A stretch of 64,000 nt of DNA, from the NCBI GenBank assembly GCA_950097015.1, contig CATNEN010000011.1, positions 4,368,501 through 4,432,500 of the forward strand. Reading direction: 5' to 3'. The notes beneath the pieces were generated by a model. That model saw only the letters and a program-made list of their open reading frames with translations. It made no database searches and had not been told where the DNA came from. The translations under genes were made by a program, and so were the position numbers. This DNA comes from Macrostomum hystrix. Taxonomy: Eukaryota > Platyhelminthes > Macrostomidae. Below are positions 10,577-20,111 of the stretch, in pieces (within the stretch, counting starts at the first letter, position 1; every line of letters starts with the position of its first letter).

Positions 10577-12512
10577 TCAGGGTGTGTATCGGTCTGGCTG
10601 TCGCCGATTTCGGTTACCCCTGCGCGGAACTTGATCTGCCACCGGAGCCGGTGGTGTCGGGGTTTCATTGGGAGGCATGTCTGCCGGCGGCTCCAGACTT
10701 TCGTCCTCGTCGTCCTCAGAAGTGCGTGAAAGCATCGGGGCAATCTGATTGTTGCTTGCCAGACGCAGTTTGTCGTCCGTCAGCAACCAGGATGTGTTGC
10801 GCCCTTGGGTCATGAGGAACTCTGCGCCTCGGGACGGGGTGTGGTCGGTGGCCTTGTATACGACCTGGTCACCTTGTTGGAAAGCCGAGACAACAGGTAC
10901 GCGAAGTCGTCGACCGAACACGAGCTCAGCCGGTGTCTTTGACCTTGCACCTGACGAGTTGCGGTGGTGAAGCAGAACCTTCTGCAAAAACGCAATGAAG
11001 TCAGAGTGGGTCAGTCTCTGTGTCCAGGCCTGCAGGGCCCTCTTGACAGTTTGGACTGCTCGCTCGGCCGCACCATTAGATTGTGGCGAGTAGGGAGGGG
11101 TTTCCATCTTTCGGGCGCCGTTGGCATGCAGCCAGGACAGCAGGGCATCAGACGTGAATTCCGGTCCGTTGTCGGAGACCACCACCTCTGGGACTCCAAA
11201 TCTCGTGAATACAGTACGTAACGAGCAAATAACCCTGTCTGCCGTCCTGTCGCGGGATGGAAAGGCTTCAATCCATCCGGAATAGGAATCCACTACAATG
11301 AGAATGTTGCCCACCTCGGGCACGAAGGCCCAGTCCATGTGGATGCGCTGAAATGGAGCATCAGCAGGTGGCCAAGCATCTCGGGACTTCTGCAGTCGGG
11401 GCCGCAGGCTGCTGCATGCAGCACACTGCCGCACGAATCGTTCCACGTCGCGCTGCATGCCGGGCCACCAGCAGGACAGCTCCAGGAGGTGGTAGCTGGC
11501 AGAAGTACCGCTATGAGTGTCGTGAATCGCATCGAAGGCCTCTTTCCGGAGACGCGGAGGTATGAATGCGCGCCGGTGCATGTAGAGGAGGCCGTTCTCG
11601 ATTGTTAGAGCTGCTGCGTTTCTCTTGAAAGCGGCCTCTGCTTGTGTGCAGTTATGCCAGTCGCCATTGCGTACGCGACGTATGATGCGCTGTAGCAGTG
11701 GATCAGAATCAAGTTCGCTAGCGATCCGTCGAGGATTGATAGTAGGGGATTCAAAGGCAACTGAGTTGATTGCCTCGAATGCGTCGGCCGGGTCTTGACT
11801 GTCATTATCAAACGGCAGACGAGAAAGCGCATCGGCATGCGGAATGCGCGATCCGGGAACGTAGACCACGCTAAAGTCTAATTGCATCAGGTAAAGGGCC
11901 CAACGACTGATTCTTGCCGATGAACTCATTGGTATGCTGCCACCGAAAAGCCGTAGAAGAGGCTGATGATCCGTCTGTACCGTAAATCGTCGGCCTTGGA
12001 GGTAGTGTTTCAGGCGACAGACGGCCCAGAAGATGGCGAGTGCTTCCCGTTCAATGTTGGAATAGTTAGTCTCGGCCTTGGACAGTGTCCTAGAGATAAA
12101 GATTACAGGGCGTCCTTCCTGGGTAACAACGCCTGCCAACGCTCCTTTAGAGGCATCTGTTGTGAGGGTCACCTCCTTCTCCAGGCTGTACGGTTGTACT
12201 ATTGGTCGTGATGAGATCTCCTTCTTGAGATTCTCGAAAGCGCGAGCACATGCTTCAGACCAGACAAACGGCGTGGATGCCTTGCGCAGTTCGTTCAATG
12301 GGGCGACCTTGGCGGAATAGTCAGGAATCAAGCGGCCGAAGAAATTCACCAGACCGAGAAATTGCTCGATCTCCTTCTTGGTCTTCGGTGTCGAGATGTG
12401 GCGAACTTTGTCCACGAGCTTATCATCGGGCCGAATTCCAGCGGCAGAAATTTCGAATCCAAGGAATGAAATCGAATCGCAAATGCCTGTACATTTGTCT
12501 TCATTAACCGTT
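10577..12512 (-). CDS. pol: gypsy-2 pol, C-terminal part: RT thumb, RNase H, integrase
   Basis: Continues the polyprotein after the frame break at the A-run near 12514-12524. RNase H: TTDASKGALAGVV, NIEREALAIFW, QTDHQPLLRLFG. Integrase: HHCC zinc-binding region (H-x3-H in IHDTHSG, CAACSSL at the C pair), then a DDE core with MDWAFV, VVSDNGPEF and SNGAAERAVQ as the three acidic positions. The C-terminal tail is proline-rich (DMPPNETPTPPAP) and ends with basic residues. Organisation and motifs are those of Ty3/gypsy elements of animals. About 640 residues if read through; the methionine at 12415 is internal to the protein and not a true start. Confidence 0.9.
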
Positions 12513-14358
12513 ACCTTTTTTCGGCCAGGCGCGTTTTGACTGCTTTCAGACGCTTCTGGAGTGCTTCAACGTTCTCAGCATAGACCATGATGTCGTCTTG
12601 ATAGATCAGTAGTCCCTTCAAGTCGGAGAGGATGCTCTCCATTGTGCGTTGAAAAATGAATGAAGCGTTTTTCATGCCCATCTGAAGGCGTTTGACGCGG
12701 TATAAGCCTCGCGAGGTATTGATGATAGAGATGCCTTGGGCGGATTCGTCCAGCTCGATCTGCCAGTAAGCCGACCTCAGATCAATCTTGGCAAACTTCT
12801 TGGCATTCTTTAACTTGCCAAAGAGGTGCTCGATGCTTGGAATAGGGTATGACTCTGGCTTTATTTTGTCGTTCACATGGACCTTGTAATCGGCGCACAT
12901 GCGCAACGTCCCGTCCTTCTTCTTGATCCAGACGACCGGAGAAGCGTTGCTCACAGGACCCTCCACAGGCTCGATGATGCCAAGCTGCTGCAGCCGGTCC
13001 AACTCTGCGTTGACTTGCTTCTCTAGTGCGATTGGAACCGGACGAGCACGGCAGAACTGGGATCGAGCGCCTTCAACCAGCTCCATCTGTGCCTTGATGC
13101 CCTTGATGGTGGGCAGCGTTGTAGCTGCAACTGTGGGGCTCGGAGCTTGAGAGTTGGTGTGAAAGAGAGAGTCGGAATCTAAAAGATCACGGCCAAGGAG
13201 GCCGAACGGCTTCAAAGACGAAACCACGACGAATTCGGCGGGGTGTAATCTACCCCGCATCTCGACGGTAGAGCACAGCTTGCCGAGAGTCTTTAGGGTG
13301 TGGCCGTCGTAGGCCTCGAGGCGTCGGTGACTCTTTTGCAGTGGGGGCCTGCCCAGAGACTCCCAGATTGTGCTAGAAAGCACGGAGACGGATGCACCGG
13401 TATCCACTTGCATTGGTACCTTGGCGCCGTCTACAAGAAGTGTCTCAGATGCAACTTCGATTGCGTTGACCAGATCAACGTCCATAAGATGCAGGATCTT
13501 CGAGGGCTCGGGCGTCATCGATGCATCGGATGGAACATCCGCGTGATGTACGGATTTGCTAGTCAGAGCAGAGCGGCATACGGCAGCAAAGTGGTTGCGC
13601 TTGGAGCACTTGGAACAGGTCTTGCCATATGCCGGGCACTTGCCTGCGTGATGGGATCCGCCACAGTACTTGCAGCCCTCGATGCGCTGACCATTGGAAG
13701 TTGGCCGTCCACCTTTGGAGTAGTGCACCGATTCGTCAGTGGCCGCATTATGTTGGGCTGGCGGCGACAATGGGCCAGCCGGGCCTACCGGGGGCACCGA
13801 GTTACAGGTTTGAACAAACGTGTTGATCTGTTCACAACTTCGAATGAGGTCAACAATCTCCGAGATTGTCTGATCCTTGGTTTGCATTGCACCGAGAATG
13901 CGCCGTTGATGCTCAGGGTTGTACAGTCCAGAAATGAGAGTAAGCCGCACCAGCTCCTCTGCGGGACTGGCGCAGTCCTTCAGAGAGTCAAAGGCGCAGT
14001 GCGTTGCTGCTTTCCTCAGGCGAGCTAAATAGTCTGCTATCGGCTCAGCAGCTTTCTGACGAATTGAGAAAAAGTCGGTTCTTTCGGCGACAATGAGGCG
14101 CTTCTGAGGTTGTAAGTAGGACACCAGGGCTGTCTCGATCTCTTGGAAGGTCAGCTTGTCGATCTCCTTCGGAGCGACGAGATGAGTCAGCTTCTCCAAA
14201 GCAGGCAGTCCGCAGGATGCCAAAAAATTGTCTGCGACTTGTCGGGATTCGGTCGAGTCGGTCCACTTCTTGGCGCGGGCCAGAGCATTGAAGGCCTTGA
14301 GCCACATCAGTGCACGGTCGGCATCGCCGAGAAAAAGGTCGCCAAGCCGCGACGCCAT
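12511..14358 (-). CDS. gag-pol: gypsy-2 gag-protease-RT polyprotein, N-terminal part
   Basis: About 615 residues from the ATG at 14358, the first base inside the LTR. Gag is N-terminal, with two zinc-knuckle-like motifs (CKYCGGSHHAGKC, CSKCSKRNHFAAVC; about residues 230-265). Then comes a retropepsin motif (MQVDTGASVSVLS) and a reverse transcriptase with KIDLRSAYWQIEL and intact YQDD (LLIYQDDIMVYA). Gag and pol share one frame with no gag stop. The frame ends at a TAA directly after GAAAAAAGG (about 12511-12524); the RT continues one base out of phase beyond it. A break inside the RT domain argues for an A-run indel or read error over programmed shifting. Confidence 0.9.
   Translation of the reverse strand: MASRLGDLFLGDADRALMWLKAFNALARAKKWTDSTESRQVADNFLASCGLPALEKLTHLVAPKEIDKLTFQEIETALVSYLQPQKRLIVAERTDFFSIRQKAAEPIADYLARLRKAATHCAFDSLKDCASPAEELVRLTLISGLYNPEHQRRILGAMQTKDQTISEIVDLIRSCEQINTFVQTCNSVPPVGPAGPLSPPAQHNAATDESVHYSKGGRPTSNGQRIEGCKYCGGSHHAGKCPAYGKTCSKCSKRNHFAAVCRSALTSKSVHHADVPSDASMTPEPSKILHLMDVDLVNAIEVASETLLVDGAKVPMQVDTGASVSVLSSTIWESLGRPPLQKSHRRLEAYDGHTLKTLGKLCSTVEMRGRLHPAEFVVVSSLKPFGLLGRDLLDSDSLFHTNSQAPSPTVAATTLPTIKGIKAQMELVEGARSQFCRARPVPIALEKQVNAELDRLQQLGIIEPVEGPVSNASPVVWIKKKDGTLRMCADYKVHVNDKIKPESYPIPSIEHLFGKLKNAKKFAKIDLRSAYWQIELDESAQGISIINTSRGLYRVKRLQMGMKNASFIFQRTMESILSDLKGLLIYQDDIMVYAENVEALQKRLKAVKTRLAEKR
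14338..14357 (-). promoter_or_regulatory. gypsy-2 candidate primer-binding site overlapping the gag start
   Basis: The minus strand after the LTR reads A then TGGCGTCGCGGC. A tRNA primer site should start TGG at this position. The TG of TGG is also part of the ATG that opens gag, so gag begins at the LTR edge with no leader. The tRNA is not identified. Confidence 0.5.
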
Positions 14359-14572
14359 TGTCAAGACTCAAAGGAAGCTTCTTATAGCGAATATAACGAG
14401 TGTATTTGGGTCAAAGCCGCGCGTGCGAATAAGCCGTGTAGTCACTCTTACGTTTAGCTTGGGGGGGTAAAAGGGGTGCAACAGTTGAGGCGAAGCTTAG
14501 CTTAACGGGACCATAGACAGAAGAAGAAGAGAGAAAGCCGTTAGGGCCGGGCTGCTTTGACACTGCACAACA
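14359..14572 (-). repeat. gypsy-2 5' LTR
   Basis: 214 bp; partner of 10260-10473. It is followed on the plus side by the GAGAT target duplication at 14573-14577. Confidence 0.95.
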
Positions 14573-14773
14573 GAGATATTGTCCTCCAAGTCAGATGCTC
14601 CTTGTTGATCAGCAACTCGATTAGCAGATGCTCCCTCTGGTGGAGAAGGCGTAGATTCCAATGAAGCACCTGAGTTAGCACCGATGGACACCAAGTTAGC
14701 GCCTGATTCATCAGCTGCAGCCTTGAGCAGTGCACTTCGCCTTTTTCGTTTAATTTGACTATATGGAAGACAT
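14573..14773 (-). pseudogene. Element A transposase, N-terminal coding exon
   Basis: Minus-strand coding LPYSQIKRKRRSALLK, then an alanine/serine/acidic stretch ending DLEDNIS at the gypsy-2 insertion. Across the insertion it continues in frame into the acidic region at 10254. A plausible splice acceptor (a pyrimidine-rich tract ending TTTCAG) lies at about 14774, so an upstream exon is likely. The basic KRKRR stretch resembles a nuclear localisation signal and parallels the basic N-termini of the E2 and E3 transposases. Confidence 0.75.
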
Positions 14774-15168
14774 CTGAAATTGTATGTACATGGCAGGTAA
14801 ATAATAAAACCTGGAAGCCCTATGTACTCCATAAAGGCTAAGAAACGTCCACGATGAGTTACAATTTAGGCATAGATGAACAGCACAAAATTACACAAAT
14901 GTGCTTATGCTCCTTACTGCTACATATGATAAATTTCATAACTTATAAAATGATTTGTCAACAAGTTTACATGACAGCAATGAACTTACACTAAGAATTA
15001 GATTGAACCCTTTAATTTTTTGCATTTTTAACAAAAAGCTGCACCCTTGAGCAGTGCATTTTTGCTTTATTAGACAATAGGAAAACGTCTACAATTGTTG
15101 TACATTGCAGATAAATAAAGAAAAACAATGAAGTCATATGTACTCCAGAAGGGCTTAAAACGTCCACT
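14722..15168. repeat. Diverged tandem duplication in element A (second copy completed at 24332-24580)
   Basis: 14722-15044 and 15045-15168 plus 24332-24580 are two diverged copies of one segment of about 320-370 bp (shared TTGAGCAGTGCA, ATGTACTCCA, GAGTTACAATTTA, ATAGATGAACAGCAC). E2 is inserted in the second copy, and the first copy gives the uninterrupted sequence across the same point. Confidence 0.85.
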
Positions 15169-15200
15169 CCCTAGAAAAAAAAACAAGCTAAACTTTGTAA
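15169..15200 (+). repeat. E2 left terminal inverted repeat
   Basis: CCCTAG, a nine-A run, CAAGCTAAACTTTGTAAGT. The inverted partner at 24298-24329 differs by one base (CATGC) within the first 34. Confidence 0.92.
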
Positions 15201-15375
15201 GTACTTACAAAGTAAACAATCAAAAGTCGTGACAAGTACCACCCAAGTGTACTAGGATGTTTTCATGGTTGACTTAGAAAGTAACCAAAGTTTGTTGCCA
15301 TGACTTACAAAGTTTACCATGTTTGACTGCCATGTACTTAGGTTGACTTGTAAAGTATATATTGTTTTCGTAAGA

Positions 15376-15690
15376 CGACTTACAAAGTATGCAAAGTAGA
15401 CGTTGCATATACCTAGATGACTTACAAAGTATGCAAAGTAGACGATGCATATACCTAGATGACTTACAAAGTATGCAAAGTAGACGTTGCATATACCTAG
15501 ATGACTTACAAAGTATGCAAAGTAGACGTTGCATGTACCTAGTTGACTTACAAAGTATGCAAAGTAGACGATGCATGTACCTAGATGACTTACAAAGTAT
15601 GCAAAGTAGACGTTGCATGTTACCTAGTTGACTTACAAAGTATGCAAAGTAGACGATGTATATACCTAGATGACTTACAAAGTATTCGTT
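15376..15690. repeat. E2 left subterminal array, 42-bp unit, about 7 copies
   Basis: Each unit begins GACTTACAAAGTATGCAAAG and ends in TACCTAGAT or TACCTAGTT. 42 bp is 14 codons, so long open frames on both strands here are spurious. The first 16 bases match the unit of the E3 array (GACTTTCAAAGTATGC) with one change. Confidence 0.93.
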
Positions 15691-15699
15691 ACATTAGTT

Positions 15700-16107
15700 G
15701 GCTTACATTTGGCACATCACTGACGGAGCCCAGTAAAACTGCATTACAAGCAATTCTAAATAAAATAAGAAAATGTAGACCGGATAATTTTTCTGCTAGA
15801 AACGCAAAAGCTCGTGTTATCGAGAATGGAAGCAAAAAATACTTTATAACACATGATCGTCCTTATTCCAAAACTGTGTAACCTTTATTGAAAAAATTAT
15901 GTTCAGAATGTGGCAGAAGTTCTGCGGACAACTATCTATCTATCCAGGCACAAGCTAACAGCTGCTGTTGACAAGTTGACAACTGACAACGCCAGGGACA
16001 CCCAATTGCACAGGAAGCGAATAAGCAAAGAAAAGAAAATTGATATGAAGCATGTTGCACAGCATTTAATAAGAAAAGTAGCACAAACACTAGCTGCTAG
16101 CATATAG
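15700..16107 (+). other. Unrecognised plus-strand open stretch between array and transposase 3' end
   Basis: Plus-strand frames read ALQAILNKIRKCRPDNFSAR ending at 15881, then a second open frame from 15910 to 16107 rich in lysine and threonine. A CxxC (LCSECGRSSADN) appears in a third frame. No family recognised. It may be a remnant of a captured gene or chance, and nothing comparable sits at this place in E1 or E3. Confidence 0.2.
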
Positions 16108-16260
16108 TTCAAAGGCATCTTTCTGTACAGGTCAAAGTCATTATCTACACGATATAAATCATCTACTACAACTCAATCAAAATTGTACAATTGCTAGCCT
16201 TCTTGTGGCCTGAAAAGATCGAAAGCCGCACAAAAGAATACCACTAAATGTGCAATTAAG

Positions 16261-16432
16261 GGGGGGATTCGCCGAATCCCGATTGGCCGAAGTCCCGACT
16301 CGCCGAAATCCCGATTTGCCTCCACACAACTCATCGGATTTCGGCTCCATACAACTCATCGGATTCGGCGAATCGGGATTTCGGCGAGTCGGGACTTCGG
16401 CCAATCGGGATTCGGCGAATTGGGATACACCC
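16261..16432. mobile_element. 172-bp foldback MITE with 9-bp target duplication
   Basis: Two arms of about 50 bp are near-perfect inverted copies (ATTCGCCGAATCCCGATTGG / CCAATCGGGATTCGGCGAAT and onward). The loop of about 60-70 bp repeats CAACTCATCGGATT twice. The 9-bp direct repeat GCAATTAAG flanks it (16252-16260, 16433-16441). A 9-bp duplication is typical of Mutator-like elements, so this may be a MULE-derived MITE. It landed 3 bp beyond the E2 transposase stop codon, so it lies in the transposase 3' UTR. Confidence 0.88.
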
Positions 16433-16444
16433 GCAATTAAGAAA

Positions 16445-18688
16445 CTAATCATGTTCGAAATCGTTTATCACGGGAATAGCAAAAGAGACGTCAGATAACC
16501 TTGTAGAAACTAAAACAAAGTGCTTTTGTAGGAGATCAACATTTACAGTGATGAAAAACCCAGAAGTTGATAACGAATAAATGGGACACATCTTTGTTAA
16601 AACGCCAACGACATCTTGGAATGGGACTTGCATTTCGCCAAAGCCAGCACGCAAACAAAAATCAATAGCACTTCGGTAAGCAAAGCACTCACAAAAATAT
16701 TTGTCATTGTGACGCAGGATTTTCTCGATCCGCAAAAGCATCTTCTTACAAGAGATGTCAGCCACCGCAAAGCAGCTAGCAGTTTGTCGATTGCTCTCAG
16801 CTCGTGCTGTTGTGAATGTTTTTCCGTTAACCGTGATTCGATTGCCTCGATGGTGCATCGAAGGAGCGGTCGGCTTGATGGCAGGACGCATTCGGCCAGC
16901 CAGCTTCCGTCTCAAGAAATTACGGATCATTATTTCAGCTTCGTTTCGCGTTCCGTGAATCTGCGAAACCAAACGGCCGAAGAAGCTTTCAAACAAAGCT
17001 GCAGAAGTACACCAGAGAGGCCCGTAAAGCTCTACTTGGGATGCGAGGTGTCGCAGTGCATGAATTGACATCGTACACGACTCTGTACCAAACCAGGCAG
17101 CAAGGCTAGCTTGAAAGCACTCAATCATACGTTCTGCCAAATTGAGATGTTCATAGGCAACACAGTCTGATGAAAGCAAATAGGTTGAGGTCGAAATGAG
17201 ACAGAATAAGAACATCAATCGCTTGGAAGCACCCGTAACCAACAGTAGCGGAAGAATGAAGTACAGAAGAGCATTCTTGAGCTCACTTGCTTTCCATCGA
17301 TTAAGATCTTCGAGCTTTCTTGGCTTTCTAGTGAAGCTTCGTGGCACCTTCACTTTCACGAGTTCTTCAGATACAGCTGTCTTATCTAGCAGCTTGTGCT
17401 TTATGCCGTAGTTAAGCAGTCGGCTTGTGACATTTATGTACACCAAATGCATCGCATCAAGTGGAGCCCCCTCAGGTACTCTGATCAACTCGGAAAGCAG
17501 TGTCGGACCTTTGACGCCTAGATGGGGCTTCTTTGGTTCCGCAATGATGGAATGCAGCTGATGAGTATGTGAATTCCGTAGAGGGCTTGGCTGCTCTAGG
17601 AACGGAAACGTCATCTTCCGGTACTCAAGCGAGTATACGCCTTCAATCTCACAGATAGTGCAGCCACGCTTGCCGTTAAAGTTTTGCATATTTAAAAATT
17701 CGGCCTTGGCAGGAAAATCTGCTACTAAAGCCAGAACACAAAATTGAACACTAAACGACTGGAGTTGGAATTGCAGCTTTGATGTATTTTCTATCAATAC
17801 CTGCAGAATCTCCTGGCCATCAGGCTTACATTCACCATAGTACACGGCAAGCAGAATAATGTTCTGCCATCGAAGACGGTCTCCTGGTGGAAGGTTGAGC
17901 ACTGCGAATGATACTGGCCATAGTTGACAACCTTTCGACTTTTGTGGAGTTGCAACACCATCAACATTCAACAGCACGTATAAAAACTTCGTGTCAGCTG
18001 TGTTCTCGTGCAAGCGAAATGCAGAGCCGCAAGTGATGTCTCGAAATTCCCCGTGTTGACGAACAGGCGCGAATTCGAACAATCTTGGGTATGTTTCGAG
18101 CAAAGTCTCTATCTGCAGCCTTGCATCTAACACGTAACAGGTCCCACCTGACACAGGCACCTCGATGGTTAGTTTGGCTTCTGCATTGCTTTCCTTGTTA
18201 AGGTCGTACAGTGTTGGACAACGATTGGGAATTGGCAGCACATCAGCAAACAACTGCAAAAACGTTTCTGCGGTGGCATCATCGACGCGGTGATCGGCTA
18301 CAGTGGAAATAAATCGCCTGCCAAATTCACCCACAGTAATCGCAGCGCTAGGATACAGGCTTTCAGACGACGAAAAGCTGGACTCTTGTGTAGAAACAGT
18401 TGCCTGCGGCTCGTCGAACGGAATGGGACTAGAACATCGGGCTTCCGACTGCAGTTGCTGTTCAAACTCAGATTCTGTTAGCAGAAACGGCGGATTTTGC
18501 TCCAATTCAGGTCCAGCAATGGTTGCAAGGCTCACTTCAGGTTCCTGCACTTCACTGGGACTGGGAGTCTTCCAAACGAGCGAATCTTCTGACAAAGGTG
18601 ACTCATGCGCAGAGCTGGGAGAAGCAGTCCTTTGTCGCTTTGAAGCTCGCTTTGCCGAATACGTGAGGCGCTGCTTCTTCTTTGGCAT
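16445..18688 (-). CDS. E2 tnp2-like (CACTA/CMC) transposase, 747 aa
   Basis: Start chosen at MPKKKQRLTYSAKRASKRQR (18688): the open frame extends further upstream, but E1 has the same MPKK start and E3 matches just after it. Basic N-terminus (likely nuclear import), then a serine/glutamate-rich region, LLNVDGVATPQKSKGCQLW (DG motif, about residue 260), VADFPAKAEFLNMQ with GCTICEIEG (acid plus a CxxC-like pair), PLDAMHLVYINVT (DxMH), MSIHALRHLASQVELYGPL, FESFFGRLVSQIHG (FE motif) and a terminal PVINDFEHD. These are the landmarks of tnp2 DDE transposases; exact catalytic residues are inferred. It excises and inserts the element in the nucleus. The BEN gene lies upstream on the same strand. No internal stop or shift. 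Confidence 0.9.
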   Translation of the reverse strand: MPKKKQRLTYSAKRASKRQRTASPSSAHESPLSEDSLVWKTPSPSEVQEPEVSLATIAGPELEQNPPFLLTESEFEQQLQSEARCSSPIPFDEPQATVSTQESSFSSSESLYPSAAITVGEFGRRFISTVADHRVDDATAETFLQLFADVLPIPNRCPTLYDLNKESNAEAKLTIEVPVSGGTCYVLDARLQIETLLETYPRLFEFAPVRQHGEFRDITCGSAFRLHENTADTKFLYVLLNVDGVATPQKSKGCQLWPVSFAVLNLPPGDRLRWQNIILLAVYYGECKPDGQEILQVLIENTSKLQFQLQSFSVQFCVLALVADFPAKAEFLNMQNFNGKRGCTICEIEGVYSLEYRKMTFPFLEQPSPLRNSHTHQLHSIIAEPKKPHLGVKGPTLLSELIRVPEGAPLDAMHLVYINVTSRLLNYGIKHKLLDKTAVSEELVKVKVPRSFTRKPRKLEDLNRWKASELKNALLYFILPLLLVTGASKRLMFLFCLISTSTYLLSSDCVAYEHLNLAERMIECFQASLAAWFGTESCTMSIHALRHLASQVELYGPLWCTSAALFESFFGRLVSQIHGTRNEAEIMIRNFLRRKLAGRMRPAIKPTAPSMHHRGNRITVNGKTFTTARAESNRQTASCFAVADISCKKMLLRIEKILRHNDKYFCECFAYRSAIDFCLRAGFGEMQVPFQDVVGVLTKMCPIYSLSTSGFFITVNVDLLQKHFVLVSTRLSDVSFAIPVINDFEHD

Positions 18689-18689
18689 A

Positions 18690-19310
18690 ATTTGATGGGC
18701 TGGAAGTTCGGGGATAAAGCAGGAAAATTTTAGAATTAAAAGAAAAGAAACATAAAAGAAACTCCCACTCCCAATTAAATATTCATAGACTGTCAGGCTC
18801 CCATAGATTATACTTTGCATAAATGATTTTAGATTTTGACAATTATATAATGTCACCACTTTTACAAAAGGTGGAAAAGGAGTACAAATCCAAGTGAAAT
18901 CCAAGGGACAAGCTGCTGCACTCCTTCTGGCAACAAGCAGACAATCAATGCACAAAAAGATGGAAAATTGGCATGCTACTCTCCTGGTAACAAGCAGAGA
19001 CAAAATACATTTGACTACTATATACTAAAATATTTGAGCAGCTATTTAAAACATTACCCTTTAAATGTTGTAGAAAGAAATTTGCATGGCAGCTAGAATA
19101 TTTCTTTATTCAGAAAATATTATATAAATATATTAGTAAAGGTCTTTATATCACCTTTTTATTCCTACAGCTTTAAAGAAGCCACATTTAACTGTGCAAT
19201 ACAACCAAAAGACATCATAATATTCCCCCCATATTAAATTTGTGCCAAAATTCGCACTTAAGTCCAGCAAGCTATGCTAAAAGCTCCCATAAAAATGACA
19301 TGGAAATTTT
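18690..19310. other. E2 spacer between BEN gene and transposase
   Basis: AT-rich. The transposase frame stays open upstream to 19003, but that stretch (hydrophobic, cysteine-rich) has no counterpart in E1 or E3, so I treat it as leader or intron. Nothing else seen. Confidence 0.45.
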
Positions 19311-19324
19311 TAAGGTCTTTCTAT

Positions 19325-19906
19325 GGGGCGAGGGGGGTCAGCGGCTAACGTCGCTGCCTCGCACTCCAAAGGACGCTAGTTCGATTCACCCTTCAGGTCA
19401 CGATTAATTTCGGTACTTGTTGGGGGGGGTTTGGACAGTAGCGACCGGCGGAGGTGCACCATATTTCGTGCAATCAAAGCTTGAAAAATAGCTTCGCTCC
19501 TACCTTCTGTGTGCCTGTTCTGCGTTGTTTGAGTTTGTGCGTTGGCGCTGGGGCGTTAGACCTTGCGGGGGGGTGGCTGGGGGGCGGGTGTACACCGCCG
19601 CGCGCTCATCTGGATTTCCGTCAGCGCGATTGGATAAAGTGTACACTCGTCACCCGCCCCCCCCTGAGGACTGATTTCTATCAGCCTTCCGCCCCGGCTT
19701 GGTCTGCTCTGTGCGTGTGCGGGCCTGGGGTGAGAGGCACTCCGGCTGCCGCCCCCTTCCCCGCTTGGCTTGCTGCTGTGTGTGTGAGGTGCCTGCTCAG
19801 GGGAGGCGGCGCGATGGGCGGCTTTCGCCTAGTTCGCCGGCCTGGGGGCATGCCGTTCCTGTGTTTGTGCGTCAAGTGCCCCAGGCCCCCCTGCAAAGTA
19901 AGTAAG
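19325..19906 (+). mobile_element. tRNA-derived SINE, 582 bp, GC-rich, 14-bp target duplication
   Basis: The head (about 19325-19398) looks like a tRNA: an A-box-like GGTCAGCGGCTAACG and a B box GTTCGATTC at 19379-19387. A long GC-rich body with runs of G follows, then a short (AAGT)n tail. TAAGGTCTTTCTAT occurs at both edges (19311-19324, 19907-19920), a 14-bp target duplication. Composition contrasts sharply with the AT-rich E2 around it. SINEs have no protein and depend on a LINE; open frames inside (for example at 19454-19909) are not genes. Confidence 0.88.
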
Positions 19907-19920
19907 TAAGGTCTTTCTAT

Positions 19921-20110
19921 TCTATTAAATGTTATTTTAGATCATATAGACTACAGAAAGGTCAATAAAAAGTAGTTGCCACACTAAGTTTTATACACAA
20001 AAGTAAGACACTTGATATCATTGTTGCATTGTCATTTAAATTACCATGGGAGTTGGTAAAATTGCATCAGTCTAATAGCAAAGCATGACAATAAGTCCGA
20101 AAATCAATTC
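19921..20110. other. E2 BEN gene 3' flank
   Basis: AT-rich, probably the BEN 3' UTR; no distinct poly(A) signal singled out. Confidence 0.35.
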
Positions 20111-20111
20111 T

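Larger units (their letters stand above)
10260..14572 (-). mobile_element. gypsy-2: complete Ty3/gypsy LTR retrotransposon, 4313 bp
   Basis: Two 214-bp LTRs (10260-10473, 14359-14572) start TG and end CA. By eye they differ at two positions. The 5-bp duplication GAGAT flanks them (10255-10259, 14573-14577). Removing the element with one GAGAT restores the element A transposase frame. Internal coding on the minus strand is gag-protease-RT (12511-14358) then RNase H-integrase (to 10577), separated by a single frame break. Low LTR divergence implies a recent insertion, later than A. Confidence 0.96.

Noticed and set aside
13300-14028. 242-codon plus-strand frame
   Set aside because: Antisense of gypsy-2 gag-protease, which has clear domain motifs.
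10260-14572. Functional two-frame gag-pol with programmed frameshift in gypsy-2
   Set aside because: The break is inside RT, not between gag and pol, and the site is not a standard slippery heptamer.
18689-19003. Extended N-terminus of the E2 transposase (to 852 aa)
   Set aside because: Absent from E1 and E3, hydrophobic and cysteine-rich; the conserved MPKK start at 18688 is better.
19454-19909. 151-codon plus-strand frame, Gly/Pro/Cys-rich
   Set aside because: Lies within the SINE body; GC-rich sequence keeps frames open by chance.
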